Shown in pieces: positions 10,721-20,537 of a stretch of DNA of 48,925 nt (its first letter is position 1; the number at the start of each line of letters is the position of its first letter). Source of the DNA: Chara braunii (Eukaryota; Streptophyta; Charophyceae; Charales; Characeae). The stretch lies in the NCBI GenBank assembly GCA_003427395.1, contig BFEA01000350.1, positions 1,719-50,643 of the forward strand, in the 5' to 3' direction. The position numbers and the translations under genes were made by a program. A model generated the notes under the pieces. The model was not told the origin of the DNA, ran no database searches, and worked only from the letters and a program-made list of their open reading frames with translations.

Positions 10721-12243
10721 CAGATAAATCTTTGTATACCTGCAAAACAGCAAGTTCCACAGACAACAGATCCCAGCCCCAACAAGCAGACCCTCTGACA
10801 ACCAGCAGTCAAGCAGTAACAAATTAAAATAAAACCCATAAATAAAATAATAAATAATAAATAATAAATATCACATAACAACTCTTCACACCCAAGATTT
10901 ATTGATTGCCTTGGTTTTGGCCCACCACTGGCCAGGAATGACAAACGTCCTGTCAGTCGGACATACCTCATTCGGCCCACCTCAGGCCAGGACTAGTCAG
11001 ACCATTTGTCTTGACTGCCCGTTTGACCTGCATCCAGGTCAGGACCAACATACCCACTACTCGAGTATGGCAGCCCTTTGGCACTCTCGCCAGGACACCC
11101 AGACTATAGTGGGTCTGGTCACCCTATGACAGTAGACGTCCCGTCAGTCAAACTGTCCCGAACCCGGATTTGACCACTGCGGTCGGGGACCGGCTCACCT
11201 ACCAGTTTCTGGCCAAGGGCGCTGGCTGCCCCGCCCAGATTTTTGAACGTAGGACCCGGTCTAACTACAATTCAAGGCTCTGGCTAACCTTACTGGATTG
11301 CATCCTCTGACTGCGGTAGGGTTCCAACTGACCCTTTTCGACTTCATAGGCCAGGCTCCCGGAGTTTTAGCCTCAGCCGACTACGGAATTCGACACTCGC
11401 GTCGGGGACCTGCTGACCCCACCAGATTGCAACCTATTGCGGTAAGGCTCTGGCTGGCCCCGACAATCAATGCATCTTTAGGTTAGAGAAGAAAACCCTC
11501 AGGCACAAACAATCAGACAAGCATATCATAACCCACAAGCAAACTGCCCACTCCCCATAACATGACAAACATTTCTCAAGAGACTTCCTGTCAGTCTCAA
11601 GAGGCGCTGAACAACAACATGATAACGAACACCAAGCCCTTACAGGAAACCTCCCTTCAGTCTCAAGAAGGATACTCAGTGCCGGCCCCAGAGAGGTCCC
11701 TTCCCTCAGCTGGGAATTTTCTTTTCCATGAGGCGTCCCATCAGTCCGAAGGAAGTACCGAAATGCTGATCTCAGAGAGGTCCCTTCCCTCATCTGAGGA
11801 CAGACAACTTAGTCAAAAGACACGAAGTCCTTCTGCTGAAAACTCTTAATCAGGCAGAACTGAATCGCTTTATACCCTGTCATGCTTTCTTTTTATCATA
11901 AGAATAATACCGATTATATTCTCTGATGTGCCACATCCATGAGTTCTTCAGATCTTTGACACTGCATCAATGCTCACAAAAACTGTATCTTACAGTTATT
12001 CCTCACTCTCAGGGACGTGAGACTCATGGATCGACTGTAGCATTGCATCAAAAATATAGTCTTACTTGCTGAAACGGAAAACTTACTGACATGCTGTAAA
12101 ATTGAAATGATGAATTGATCATGCAAGGATGATCACAGTCTACTGCTGTCTCATCATTATCTTACTGTATTTTTCTCTCAGTTTCTCTAGAACTGTTCTC
12201 TCACTTGGATGACTGGCCTTTCTTCCCTCTCTTTGAGGTCACT
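10721..12243. other. Palindrome-rich stretch with degenerate short repeats; no gene
   Basis: 10900-11470 is richer in GC and full of small inverted repeats (GACCTG/CAGGTC at 11025-11040; GGCC/GGCC pairs near 10920 and 10976). At 11575-11815 about five degenerate copies of a GAGACTTCC(C)TTCAGTCTCAAGA-like unit occur. The ORFs here (plus strand 11562-11849; minus strand 11467-11793) are products of that repeat. 11870-12243 shows nothing further. The region lies downstream of the element A integrase and could be a remnant of a nested LTR. Confidence 0.5.
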
Positions 12244-13592
12244 TAAGGGATCAAGTCAGGGTCTCTGAAAATGAACTTATGAAGTCTTGACCCTGACACC
12301 ATATCGTGAACCTTGGATCCATCCATCTCTGAAATCTCATAAACTTTGCCTTATGCTTCCCCTGTAATTCTGTAAGGACCAAGCCATCTGGGCTCCAACC
12401 TTTTAGTCCATTGTGTCTCAAGGGAATTGTCGAACAGAAGGACAACATCTCCAACTTTCAGTTTCTCCTTTCTTATATATCTTTTCTTGTTTCATATCTC
12501 TTGATCTGACAATCTGCTGGATGCCATCCTTTCTGCAGCATCCATTACTGTTTGCTCAACTTCTGATATTTGCCTCATTCGGATCTGAAGGAGCTCTGAA
12601 ATAGAATAGTCTCTATCACTTTCTTGATTTGACCATGTCTTGACAATGTTTTCAATAGGCAACGTAGCATATCGACTATACCACAGAGTAAACGGTGCAT
12701 AGTCAGTAGTTTTCTTGACTGTGATATTGTCAGCATATACAGCAACTCTTAATACTTTTGACCAGTTGCTGAGATTTCCTTCATACCACTTGGCTAATGA
12801 GTCTTTCAAAGTCCTGTGCCCTCTTTCAATAAGCGCATTCGCTTGAGGATAATAAGTAGTCACATACCGAATTCGGACACCCAACGAGAGCGTGGTTCTT
12901 CTGACAACCTCATTTCTAAATTCTGATCCTCTATCTGAGACAAATTCTCTGATAAAATGATACCTTAGATAAATTTCTTTTATCCGGTCAACCACTTGCT
13001 CTACTGTCTTCCTTTTCATAGTTTTTGCCTCAACATATCCAGAGAAATTATCTCTCATGTTCAGTGTATATCTCAACCCACCCTTGCGTAGAGGCATAGT
13101 GATGAGATCTAAATGAACTCTGCTTCCTCGCTCTATCAAAACAGTGAGAAATAAAGGTTCAATCATTCTTGTGGTAGACCTCTTTTGACATAACACATAT
13201 GATTTACAGTATCTGAAAATCATGTCTCTCATGCTAGACCAGAAGTAGAGTTTGACAGTCTTGGAGTAGGTTGCCTCAGCAGCCCTGTGGCCACCAGCAA
13301 CCCCCTCGTGTTGAGCAGCAATTATCTATAACCGTCTCTCTTTACCACAGACCACTCTTAGTGGAGGTAGACCTCCCTTACAATCCACAAAGAGATGTCC
13401 CATTTTTAGCCTGAATTTCTTCCTTGAATTTTTACAATAATACTCCTTTAGCTGCCCCCTTTCCATCTTCTTGCCAATCTCTTGATAATTCTCATCATAT
13501 TCTTCAGAGAAGAAAAATATTTCTTCCTTCTTCTTTCCACTTTCTTTCTCTTCCTTCAAGTCTGAGTTTTCCTCAATTTCATGAACAGCCAC
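12244..13592 (-). pseudogene. Element A integrase with preceding linker
   Basis: Integrase inserts the cDNA copy into host DNA. The zinc-binding head keeps HEGVAGGH, but the distal part reads CKSYVLC where element B has CESCVPC, so one zinc-binding Cys is replaced by Tyr. The catalytic DDE core is visible: VHLDLITMP, FVSDRGSEF and NALIERGH. The C-terminal region (about 12480-12251, another frame) carries KRLEPRWLGPYRI, the GPY motif, then an in-frame stop, and ends without a chromodomain. An in-frame TAG (13326-13328) separates an acidic linker (13592-13329) from the integrase in the same frame. The closest relative in the window is element B. Confidence 0.88.
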
Positions 13593-14256
13593 TGCTGCTG
13601 CATTAACTCTAGCATACCAATCATTTGGTTCATCATCTTCTTCCTTCCCGAGAATCGACTTATAAACATATGCATTAGGGATCTCTCCCAGTTGTCTCTT
13701 TCCTCAGGCCACAAACTCCACTTGTAGGAGCATGGTACTTCATAATCCTCATCATCTTTCTCATTAAGAAAATTATCAACATAGGCTGATTCTTCAATCG
13801 TTCCATTCACATCGTCTTCTTCTTCTTTTCTCCACTCAATCCGGCTTAGACTATCTGCTCTGTTCTTTTCAGTGGGGATTTTTTCCAACTTAAAATCATA
13901 TGTCCAGATGAAGGCGATCCACCTGCTGACTGTTGGATCTATCTGTTGGTGCTTCTTAATGACACCTATCACAACAGATACATCAGTCCTCAGGATGAAT
14001 CTCCTTCTTAGTACATAGTGCCTGAAGCACCTGAGACTATGGATGATTGTCAACAACGCTTTTCTGAATTGGGTATAACCTCTTTCTGTAGAATTGAGAG
14101 TCCTGCTTTCAAATCTCAGAGGTCTTTTTTTCCCATTTTCATCTTTCTGAATGGGCACACCACCCAGAGCAACTGGTCATTCATCTACCTCAATGATGAA
14201 GGGTCTTGCCTCCTCGTCATCATAAAACGACACTCCCATCACTACACCACCATCTT
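13556..14256 (-). pseudogene. Element A RNase H domain
   Basis: This Ty3/gypsy RNase H would degrade the RNA strand during cDNA synthesis. It aligns with element B: FIIEVDE, an in-frame TGA, PVALGGVPIQ, then PLRFESRTLNSTERGYTQF, LRCFRHYVLRRRFILRTD, and KIPTEKNRADSLSRI at the usual end of the domain. The acidic residues of EVD, FESRT and RTD are in the expected places. After the domain the frame shifts near 13640 into the integrase linker frame. The visible ORF from 14158 uses a non-ATG codon and is not the true start, because the domain continues upstream. Confidence 0.85.
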
Positions 14257-15262
14257 TTAGTTTTCCTGCAGAGTTTCTGCGGCGGCTTGTCTTTTATCAT
14301 TCCATGCTAAATTAGCCCCTTGCCTTACCATCTCCCTCAGAGGCTCTGCAAGGGTAGCAAAATGAGGAATAAAAATCCTCCAGAATCCGCAGACTCTCAA
14401 AAAGCTCCCGACGTCTGTCACTCTTTTGAGAGGCAGAGGCCAGTTTAAAATTTTGTCTATCTTCTTGGGGTCATGACTCCTACCCTTAGAGAAACATCTG
14501 AAGCCCAAGATGATCACTTCAGGCCGGAAGAGAAGGGACTTTGGTCCGCTGGCAGTCAGATTATATTTTTAAAGTCTCTCTACGACCATTTTTACTCCTT
14601 CAGCATGTTCCCAGACAAACTTCCCGAATCCCCCCGCGACCAAAGTCTCATCCCTTACCAGAGGTCCTTTTACAAGATTGTCATCAATATAGGGGCTAAT
14701 TATTTCAGGAGAAATATCTTGCATGACTTGGATCATATCCCTCTGAATCGCTACACCATTAGTCTAACCCTGAGGGACCACACACATCTGAATGACCCCT
14801 CTTGGCGTGTGCATGACAGTCATTGGTCGGCTAATGGTATCAATGGGAAACTGATCATAGCCAGAATACAAATCAACTATAGAGTAAATGCATCGGCCCA
14901 GCAAAAGATTCAGAGAGGAGATCAGCATTAGGAAGACTACCTTCGTACCGTACCGTCACAGAGTTGAGCTTCTGAAGATTCTGAATCCATCTCAAACCAC
15001 CCGCTGATTTCCAAAAACAAAACCACTGGTTAACATACGGTCCATCAGCAAGTTCAACAACATTAGATGCAATCTTCTTGTCAAGGTATTTTACAACTTC
15101 TGCCTCTTCCTTTAGGGCATACTTGGTCGTCCTATCATTCCATGGAACATGATCAACTGTCCAAATCTTGGTCATCTTGATCATGTCCACGTCCAACCGC
15201 CCTCTTTCTTCTTCATTAAAAGAGAAAGCACCAGAGAATTTCTGACATATCTTGAAGATATA
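14257..15262 (-). pseudogene. Element A reverse transcriptase, broken
   Basis: RT copies element RNA to DNA. The N-terminal part (15196-14873) has YVNQWFCFWKSAGGLRWIQN and GSLPNADLLSESFAGP, matching element B. The middle, in other frames, gives GYDQFPIDT, MTVMHTPRGVIQMCVVPQG and the catalytic SPYIDD box near 14690. A TAG at 14764-14766 replaces the Trp codon of the APQGWTN motif seen in element B. The C-terminal thumb/connection is the ORF at 14517-14257 (KILNWPLPLKRVTDVGSFL, CGFWRIFIPHFA). At least one frameshift and one nonsense codon make it inactive. The stretch 15197-15262, between PR and RT, has stops. Confidence 0.88.
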
Positions 15263-15862
15263 TTATTTATCTTTAGCCAGGATAAACTGATCCGAGCCTA
15301 TCTTCATCGTGACAAACCTCTCTTTGGTGACTCTATTATCCAATTTTACAGACTCTCTCAATGCTTTAATAATCTTCCTCTCCCTTTTCATTGTTGCATC
15401 ATAATCGTTTTCTATTAGGACTGCTAACCCTTTCAGCTGACTCTTCTCTTCTGATTGAATTAGCAGACAATTGATAAAGGTTTGCTCCTGAGTAGTCGCA
15501 GAATCTTGTAGGCCGATCCAAGATGACTCCTCATTACTGAAAAATTGGACCGTCTTCATTCTATGCAAGAATGAAGTTCCCAAGATACAGTCATGGTCCA
15601 GATCCGGTACTACAAAACCCAGTAACTTCACAGTCATTGTTCCAACTCTGATAAACAGATTATCAATAAATCCCGCCACGAATAGCTCTCCTGCAATATT
15701 GCTCAGTAAATTTTGTGGAGGTCTATCAATAGTTAAATTACAAGCCTCCATTGTTCTTCGTAAAATGAGTATCATCTCTGCCCCAGAGTCCACAAGGTCA
15801 AAAGTCTTTACTTGATTAATACGAATTGTAAGATGTCCACATCCCATGGTTGCGAATCTCAT
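15263..15862 (-). pseudogene. Element A retropepsin (aspartic protease)
   Basis: This domain would cleave the Gag-Pol polyprotein. It carries the active-site triad as VDSGAEMI (about residues 27-34), a hydrophobic middle region and PDLDHDCILGTSFL near residue 90, equivalent to PDLDHPLLLGRSFL of element B. The core is intact and is followed by about 90 charged residues leading towards RT. It is in the same frame as gag, separated only by a TGA at 15878-15880, so the polyprotein was probably once a continuous gag-PR reading frame. Confidence 0.85.
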
Positions 15863-15877
15863 TTTGCAATCTGGTAG

Positions 15878-17701
15878 TCACCTGTTTACCTGGTTGGGAA
15901 AGACTGATCCCAAGTAATTAACTTTCAATTTTTTCTTCTCAATCAACTTTTTCAGCTCTTCTATCAGTTTGGGTGCTAGAATCATTGTTTCCTTGAAGGA
16001 CAATGTCACTTCTGTCTCTTCTAGCATTTTAGTAATTACATAAGAAATCATTGTCTCATCATCCAAGTCACTCTTGAGAATAAATTTCATCTTTATCCTC
16101 TGTTCATTCTTTCTATGTGAAAGTTCCGGTTCCGGGTCATCAAGGATATTAATCAGTGACTCCTCAACCTTCCTCATTTTCTTTTCCTCTATCATTTGAG
16201 GCGTCATGCGAGCTTGGAGGTTTCTCACTTCACCAAGCCTAACACTAGGCTCCATGACGAGTTCTGCAGGTAAGTCACAATGAAACGACATCATGTTAGC
16301 CAGAAAACGAACCATTTCATTAGAAGAGGACTCTACTAATTCAGAAGGATCCTGAGAAGTAGGGTTCCCCTTAAATGGAGACTCACTTGTAGAAGTCTCG
16401 CTAGGCACACTCCCTGTCAATGTTAAAGATCGCAGAGACAACTCAATCGTGGTGTAAGGGTCACTTGTTTCTTGTACTAGTTCATTAGGCAACTCTGCAA
16501 TGAGAAAATGAACATTCACATTAGTCTTTTTCTTCCTCTTCGTTTTCATCTTCTCATCATGTTTAAGAGCGAAAAGTGTCATACCTCCTGGATGTCTGGG
16601 GTCCAACTTATTCCATGAACTATCATAGACATGTCTCATTGCATCCTTCTTTGCCACCCCACTCCTTACATCCTCCACAAGAGGTCTGCAATAGGTGGTA
16701 GTGTGACCCCCTTCACCACAATAGTAGCAGACAAAACTCTTCTTAGGACGGTCAAGACGGTCATCATACTTCCTCCTTTCTCTGTTTCCCTTATCACCAT
16801 TCTTTCCATTCTTTCTGGGTCTGAAAGAGTCTCCCTTCTTACCATAGCCTTCATCATCATCATCATCATCATCACCCTCTTCACTTTCAGCTTTCTTCTT
16901 TCCTCTATCATCCACAGCATGGTTTGCAGGCCTTGCAGACATAACGTTAGTCATCACTTTCTGAAGAATATTCTCAGCACTCAGATTATTCTCTTTGTTC
17001 ATACCATTCTCAGTCTCCCAGTCCTTGGCCAAAGTACTGATCTGATCTAGCGACCATTTCTTATGAGAAGTTGTAGGTAGAGTTCTCACAATTGCAATAA
17101 TTTCATCCCAACTGAGAGGGTAGTGCTGAGCTTGATTGAAAATTGTCTGTCTTTCGGTGTCAGTAAAATTTGCGAAAAATATATGGCATCTCTGGGCTTC
17201 GTCCAAATATGGAATTCTTCTTGCTGTTCGGATGAAGGTCTGAAGAAAACCATTGAAAGTGTCATACTTAGCTCTTCTGATGTTGAGTAAATCGTTGGTG
17301 GTAGTCGGAACTGAGTCCTTCTCAAATTCCTTTTTCATTCTCTCTTTAACCTCTTCCCATGTAGAAGCACCTTCCATTAGTTCCTGAACAGCCAATCTTC
17401 AGTCAGTATCACAATAAGATAGAAGGTGCTTAAACCGTTGCTTGTCTGTCCAGCCATAACTGAGACCAAATAATTCATACTCGTCCAGGAAATCATTTAC
17501 TTGAGACCCCCTGAAACATGAAATTCTCTCATCTGACCTCTTTGCTCTTGCAATATCTGACCCTCCTTTTATAGTATCAACTCTTTTGACCAGTTCCCGT
17601 ATAACCCCAACCAATGTCTCTTCATTAGTTCCTGCAGAAGAACTCGGTCTACCTCGTCCTGCCATTTTGACCATAGACTCTCTCGGACACTTCCTTCTCA
17701 C
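15878..17701 (-). pseudogene. Element A Gag (capsid, zinc knuckle, PR linker)
   Basis: Gag packages the element RNA. The frame runs from 17701 with a plausible start at the Met of MAGRGRPSSSAGT or just before it. It continues through a capsid-like region (CFRGSQVNDFLDEYELFG, GWTDKQRFKHLL). One in-frame TGA at 17399-17401 interrupts it, and the same frame resumes with AVQELMEGASTWEEVKER. A zinc knuckle CYYCGEGGHTTTYC (C-x2-C-x4-H-x4-C) follows a run of acidic residues and an RK-rich patch. The C-terminal part (MILAPKLIEELKKL) matches the segment ahead of PR in element B. It ends in TGA at 15878. Only the single nonsense codon prevents a roughly 600-residue product. Confidence 0.88.
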
Positions 17702-17735
17702 CTTTTGTCACTCTTGTCCTCTTCTTCCTTGCTCT

Positions 17736-18005
17736 TCAATCTCTCACTCTTCTAGCAAGGGATACAGGTTCGTTCCTCTCCTTTCTTGTCTGCTCTACCC
17801 CTTGAGAATTTTGTACATAAAGAGTATAAACAATAATAGACTGAGTAGTGATCAAGAACAATGCAATTGTTTTCAGCCTTCCAATGTGATCTTCAATCAA
17901 CACTCTCTCATCATCCGTACTCAGTCTCCTGTCATACCCTTTTATAGTACCCCGAATCATAAAATATCGAGTCAGGTCTATAATCTCATAATCAAATTGC
18001 GTTGT
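17736..18005 (-). pseudogene. Accessory ORF module, copy next to gag
   Basis: Function unknown. The visible ORF (17960-17736) reads GTIKGYDRRLSTDDERV, then a hydrophobic segment and PVSLARRVRD at its end. It is a clear paralogue of the ORF directly upstream (18006-18296). Shared landmarks in order are GT(I/L)(K/R), DR(R/N)LST, a helical stretch ending in AL, TxQxxIxY, and SLARR(V/I). It is in the same frame as that ORF, with only a TAA (18006-18008) between. The frame is open from that TAA, so homology extends upstream of the first Met. It lies about 35 bp ahead of gag. Confidence 0.55.
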
Positions 18006-18296
18006 TTACTTCCCGCTGTTGATCCTTCTTGCAAGAGAGACCCGTTCCTGAGAAGTTTGGTATGATACTCTCTCAGTAGTTCTCACTTTCACCACCTTTA
18101 ATAGATAACTTATCTCAGTCTGGTCAGTGACAATTCTCAAGGCAGAATCTCTCATGCGATCAAAGAAAGGCTGCAAAAACTCAAGTTCATCCAGGGTAGA
18201 AAGATTTCTGTCAGAGATCCGAAGAGTCCCTTCTACCTTGATTATTCTACCTTCCAACACAACACCTAGTGTCAGTTGTTCCGTCAAGCTGGACAT
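18006..18296 (-). CDS. Accessory ORF module, 96 codons
   Basis: Function unknown. It begins with ATG at 18296, five bases after the stop of the upstream ORF (18299-18301), a polycistron-like spacing. Landmarks are GRIIKVEGTLRISDRNLST, a charged helix-like middle (DELEFLQPFFDRMRDSAL), ISYLLKVVKVRTTERV and VSLARRINSGK at the end. The following module repeats the same order of landmarks in the same frame. It is more distantly like the N-terminal part of the module at 18726-19237 (DRxxxLS followed by a helix). No signal peptide, metal-binding motif or known fold is visible. Confidence 0.55.
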   Translation of the reverse strand: MSSLTEQLTLGVVLEGRIIKVEGTLRISDRNLSTLDELEFLQPFFDRMRDSALRIVTDQTEISYLLKVVKVRTTERVSYQTSQERVSLARRINSGK

Positions 18297-18298
18297 TG

Positions 18299-18780
18299 CT
18301 AATCATCATAAGCAATATCTGAAAGGTAGATCTCAGGTTGGACATAATCAGGGATTTTGAATCTGTGCTCAAAGGCACTCAGAAACAGAGATTTTATCAT
18401 CATAGTGGGGTCCTTTTCCCTTGCTCTACCAATCCCCTTGGCAATTGAGAACTCAGGGAACCTTTCAAATTTTCTTACTCCCACTCCCCAAGTTACTTTC
18501 CTTTTTAACTTTTCTAGCCACTCTTTTGTCCGCTCAAGGCTGGCATATGTTCCTTTTAAATATTCCAAGTAGTCAACCTCCTCCTCAAGACTGTTAGAGG
18601 AATAAACCCTCATATCTAAACTGTCAGAGTTCAGGAATTTAACTACCGGAATATGAAATACTATATGTCCTTCTCCACAAATCTCGTGCCTCAAAATTAC
18701 AAAGAGATTATCATGCCCTATCACCTCATAAAGTTTGTCTCTCGCAGTAGTTATCCCAGCTACTGAGAGGTTTTTTTTTG
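18299..18780 (-). CDS. Accessory ORF paralogue (copy 4)
   Basis: Function unknown. The open frame starts upstream of the first listed codon (about 18780: KKNLSVAGITTARDKLYEV) and runs to TAG at 18299. It aligns with copy 3: FVILRHEICGE against YEVVRYEMVES, then SLDMRVYSSNS against VYDVRIYQKK. A long charged helical region follows (LEEEVDYLEYLKGTYASLER), and the end, IPDYVQPEIYLSDIAY, resembles PKPPVPYYLTDGSY of the LTR-encoded member. No ATG is obvious at the N-terminus. It could be part of a longer polyprotein or an independently translated ORF. Confidence 0.55.
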
Positions 18781-19237
18781 GCTCTTTTCACTTTCCATGC
18801 AAACTTTATCATGCCAAACCAATTATCTTTCGATGGATTGATATCAGGTAAGGGAGGGGCTGAGAGTCTATCAAAAACAGTAAATCGAGTAGATCCAGTG
18901 AAGCATTTGTTCTCCCTCTCAAGTCTCTCATTTTCTCTTAGTACAACCTCTTCGGCAAATCCCCAGCATCTCCCGTATACCGCATCAGCACTTCTTTCTT
19001 TTGGTAGATTCTCACATCATACACATTCAGATCCGTGAAATGGAATGCCAGTACATATAATCGTTCCTGCTCCCATCTGCTCTCGACCATCTCATACCTG
19101 ACAACCTCATATGAGAACACCTCTCTCTTACTTAGAGTGTTCAGTGACTTTAGGAGACACTCGACTTCCTCTTGACTTAGGTCAGAACCTCTGTCAAATT
19201 TCAGCTTCTCTGTCCGATTTCCTATGCTGTAATCTCT
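18726..19237 (-). pseudogene. Accessory ORF paralogue (copy 3), frameshifted
   Basis: The first part (19237-18938) reads RTEKLKFDRGSDLSQEEVE, EVFSYEVVRYEMVESRWEQE, YVLAFHFTDLNVYDVRIYQKK and stops at a TAA (18938-18940). Coding potential then continues in another frame from about 18962 to a TGA at 18726: a charged heptad-like stretch (RENERLERENK), FDRLSAPPLPDINPSKDNWF and MIKFAWKVKRAKKK. That tail matches PPVPYYLTDGSYWGGLVDLA of the LTR ORF and IPKSYCDGTNWLSVI of copy 2. A single indel near 18940-18960 therefore probably split one gene. Upstream it is separated from copy 2 by a TAA (19238-19240) in the same frame. Confidence 0.55.
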
Positions 19238-19752
19238 TTAGTTCTCATGACCACCGTTTCTTTTTTCCCTCGTCAATACCATGTTGATTACTGACAGCCA
19301 GTTAGTCCCATCACAATAACTCTTAGGTATGGGAGAGATCGGAACAGTCTCATATGTCACTGGCATTAAACCCCATTCACTTTCTTCTTCTGTTTAATTA
19401 AATTTGCCTTCTCATCATAAAGAGACTGAATTGCAATTTCCCATAGCCAGTTGAAGGTCTCACCATCGTTACGGTCTCCCTTCTTGACATAGGGACGAAT
19501 ATCATAAACAGCTTTTTGGAACTCACCATCGTCACGGTCTCCCTTCTTGACATAGGGACGAATATCATAAATATCTCCCTCCAAGAAGAGAGTCAGCACT
19601 ATGCTGATGGCCGAATTGCCAGAACGGTAGACCCAACAACGCTCATACAGATAGGGGAATATTCCTTTAATAGTTACTTTTGAGAGTTCCCTCAATGTAT
19701 CTGAAGTTAACATTCTTGATGAAATCCCCGAGCTCTTGATTCTTCCTTTCTC
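19238..19752 (-). pseudogene. Accessory ORF paralogue (copy 2) with internal 63-bp duplication
   Basis: From about 19752 (Met at 19713) it reads LTSDTLRELSKVTIKGIFPYL, then VYRSGNSAISIVLTLFLEGD and YDIRPYVKKGDRDDGE. The last segment occurs twice because of an in-frame 63-bp tandem duplication (caccatcgt at 19461 and 19524). FNWLWEIAIQSLYDEKAN follows. The frame stops at 19366, but the family C-terminus continues in another frame (PISPIPKSYCDGTNWLSVIN) to the TAA at 19238. The order of landmarks matches the LTR ORF: ITVDRPVFDNLNLISVKESFP, FAEGTVSNLRIFLKKGNE, then a PxxP...DGxxW segment. Confidence 0.6.
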
Positions 19753-20036
19753 TTCTTAGTGTTCCAAGGACATCATAGGCTCATGAGGCATACATGAATT
19801 CACATCTGATTCTCTCTGTCAATAATATCAATCTCCTTCTCCGGTCCAGTGTGGTACCTCACATAAGGAAGAAATAAGACACAGTTAGCAACTGTGATTC
19901 TCAAGAGAATCGAGACTCAATGAAAATAATAAAATCAAGATGAAGCTCATAATATTGTCAACAGTTCGCACGCCCTAATCAAAGCTTAAAGATGATGATG
20001 ACCCAGGCTCGTTCCGGACACAAAAAAAATTTCATG

Positions 20037-20054
20037 TCCCCGACAGTGGCTCCA
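20037..20054 (-). other. Element A primer-binding site
   Basis: The minus strand reads TGGAGCCACTGTCGGGGA four bases inside the LTR end (GTGCGACA at 20066-20059). It matches the plant-type PBS complementary to the 3' end of tRNA-Asp (TGGCGCC...GCCGGGG) with a few substitutions, and it resembles the element B PBS at 48182-48199. It fixes the right copy as the 5' LTR and the orientation as minus. Confidence 0.85.
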
Positions 20055-20537
20055 TTTTTGTCGCACTTTTTCCAATCGGGCGACCGTAAAACCAACAGGC
20101 TGTCGCGCAGGATTTTGTATGTGATTGCAATAAATAAAATAAGTTAAATAATGCAAATCTCTTCCTGTTGTGTGCGTCCGGCTTCGAGCGAGACCCTTCA
20201 ATTGCGGTCTTCGTCGGTCCCCGGTCTTAGGAATCTTTTATTTTGATTCGGAACAGCAGAGAATCATGCAAATAATAATCATAAAATTATGGGGTGCTAT
20301 ACATGCATAAATTATGTCAATCTGATTTTGAGAATTGTGACAGAATCACCCACAATAGCAATCATCATGCAAGAACTATGCGAAAAGCAAGACCGACTGA
20401 CTCGAGCAATGACAAGAGCAAATGAACGAGGGAAAAATGAGAACTCATAATAGTCTCAGGGAGTACATATGGAAGAGAGCATGACCAGCACCAATCAAGA
20501 GTCCTCACTCAACCCTCTTAACTTCACTTTCCATCTG

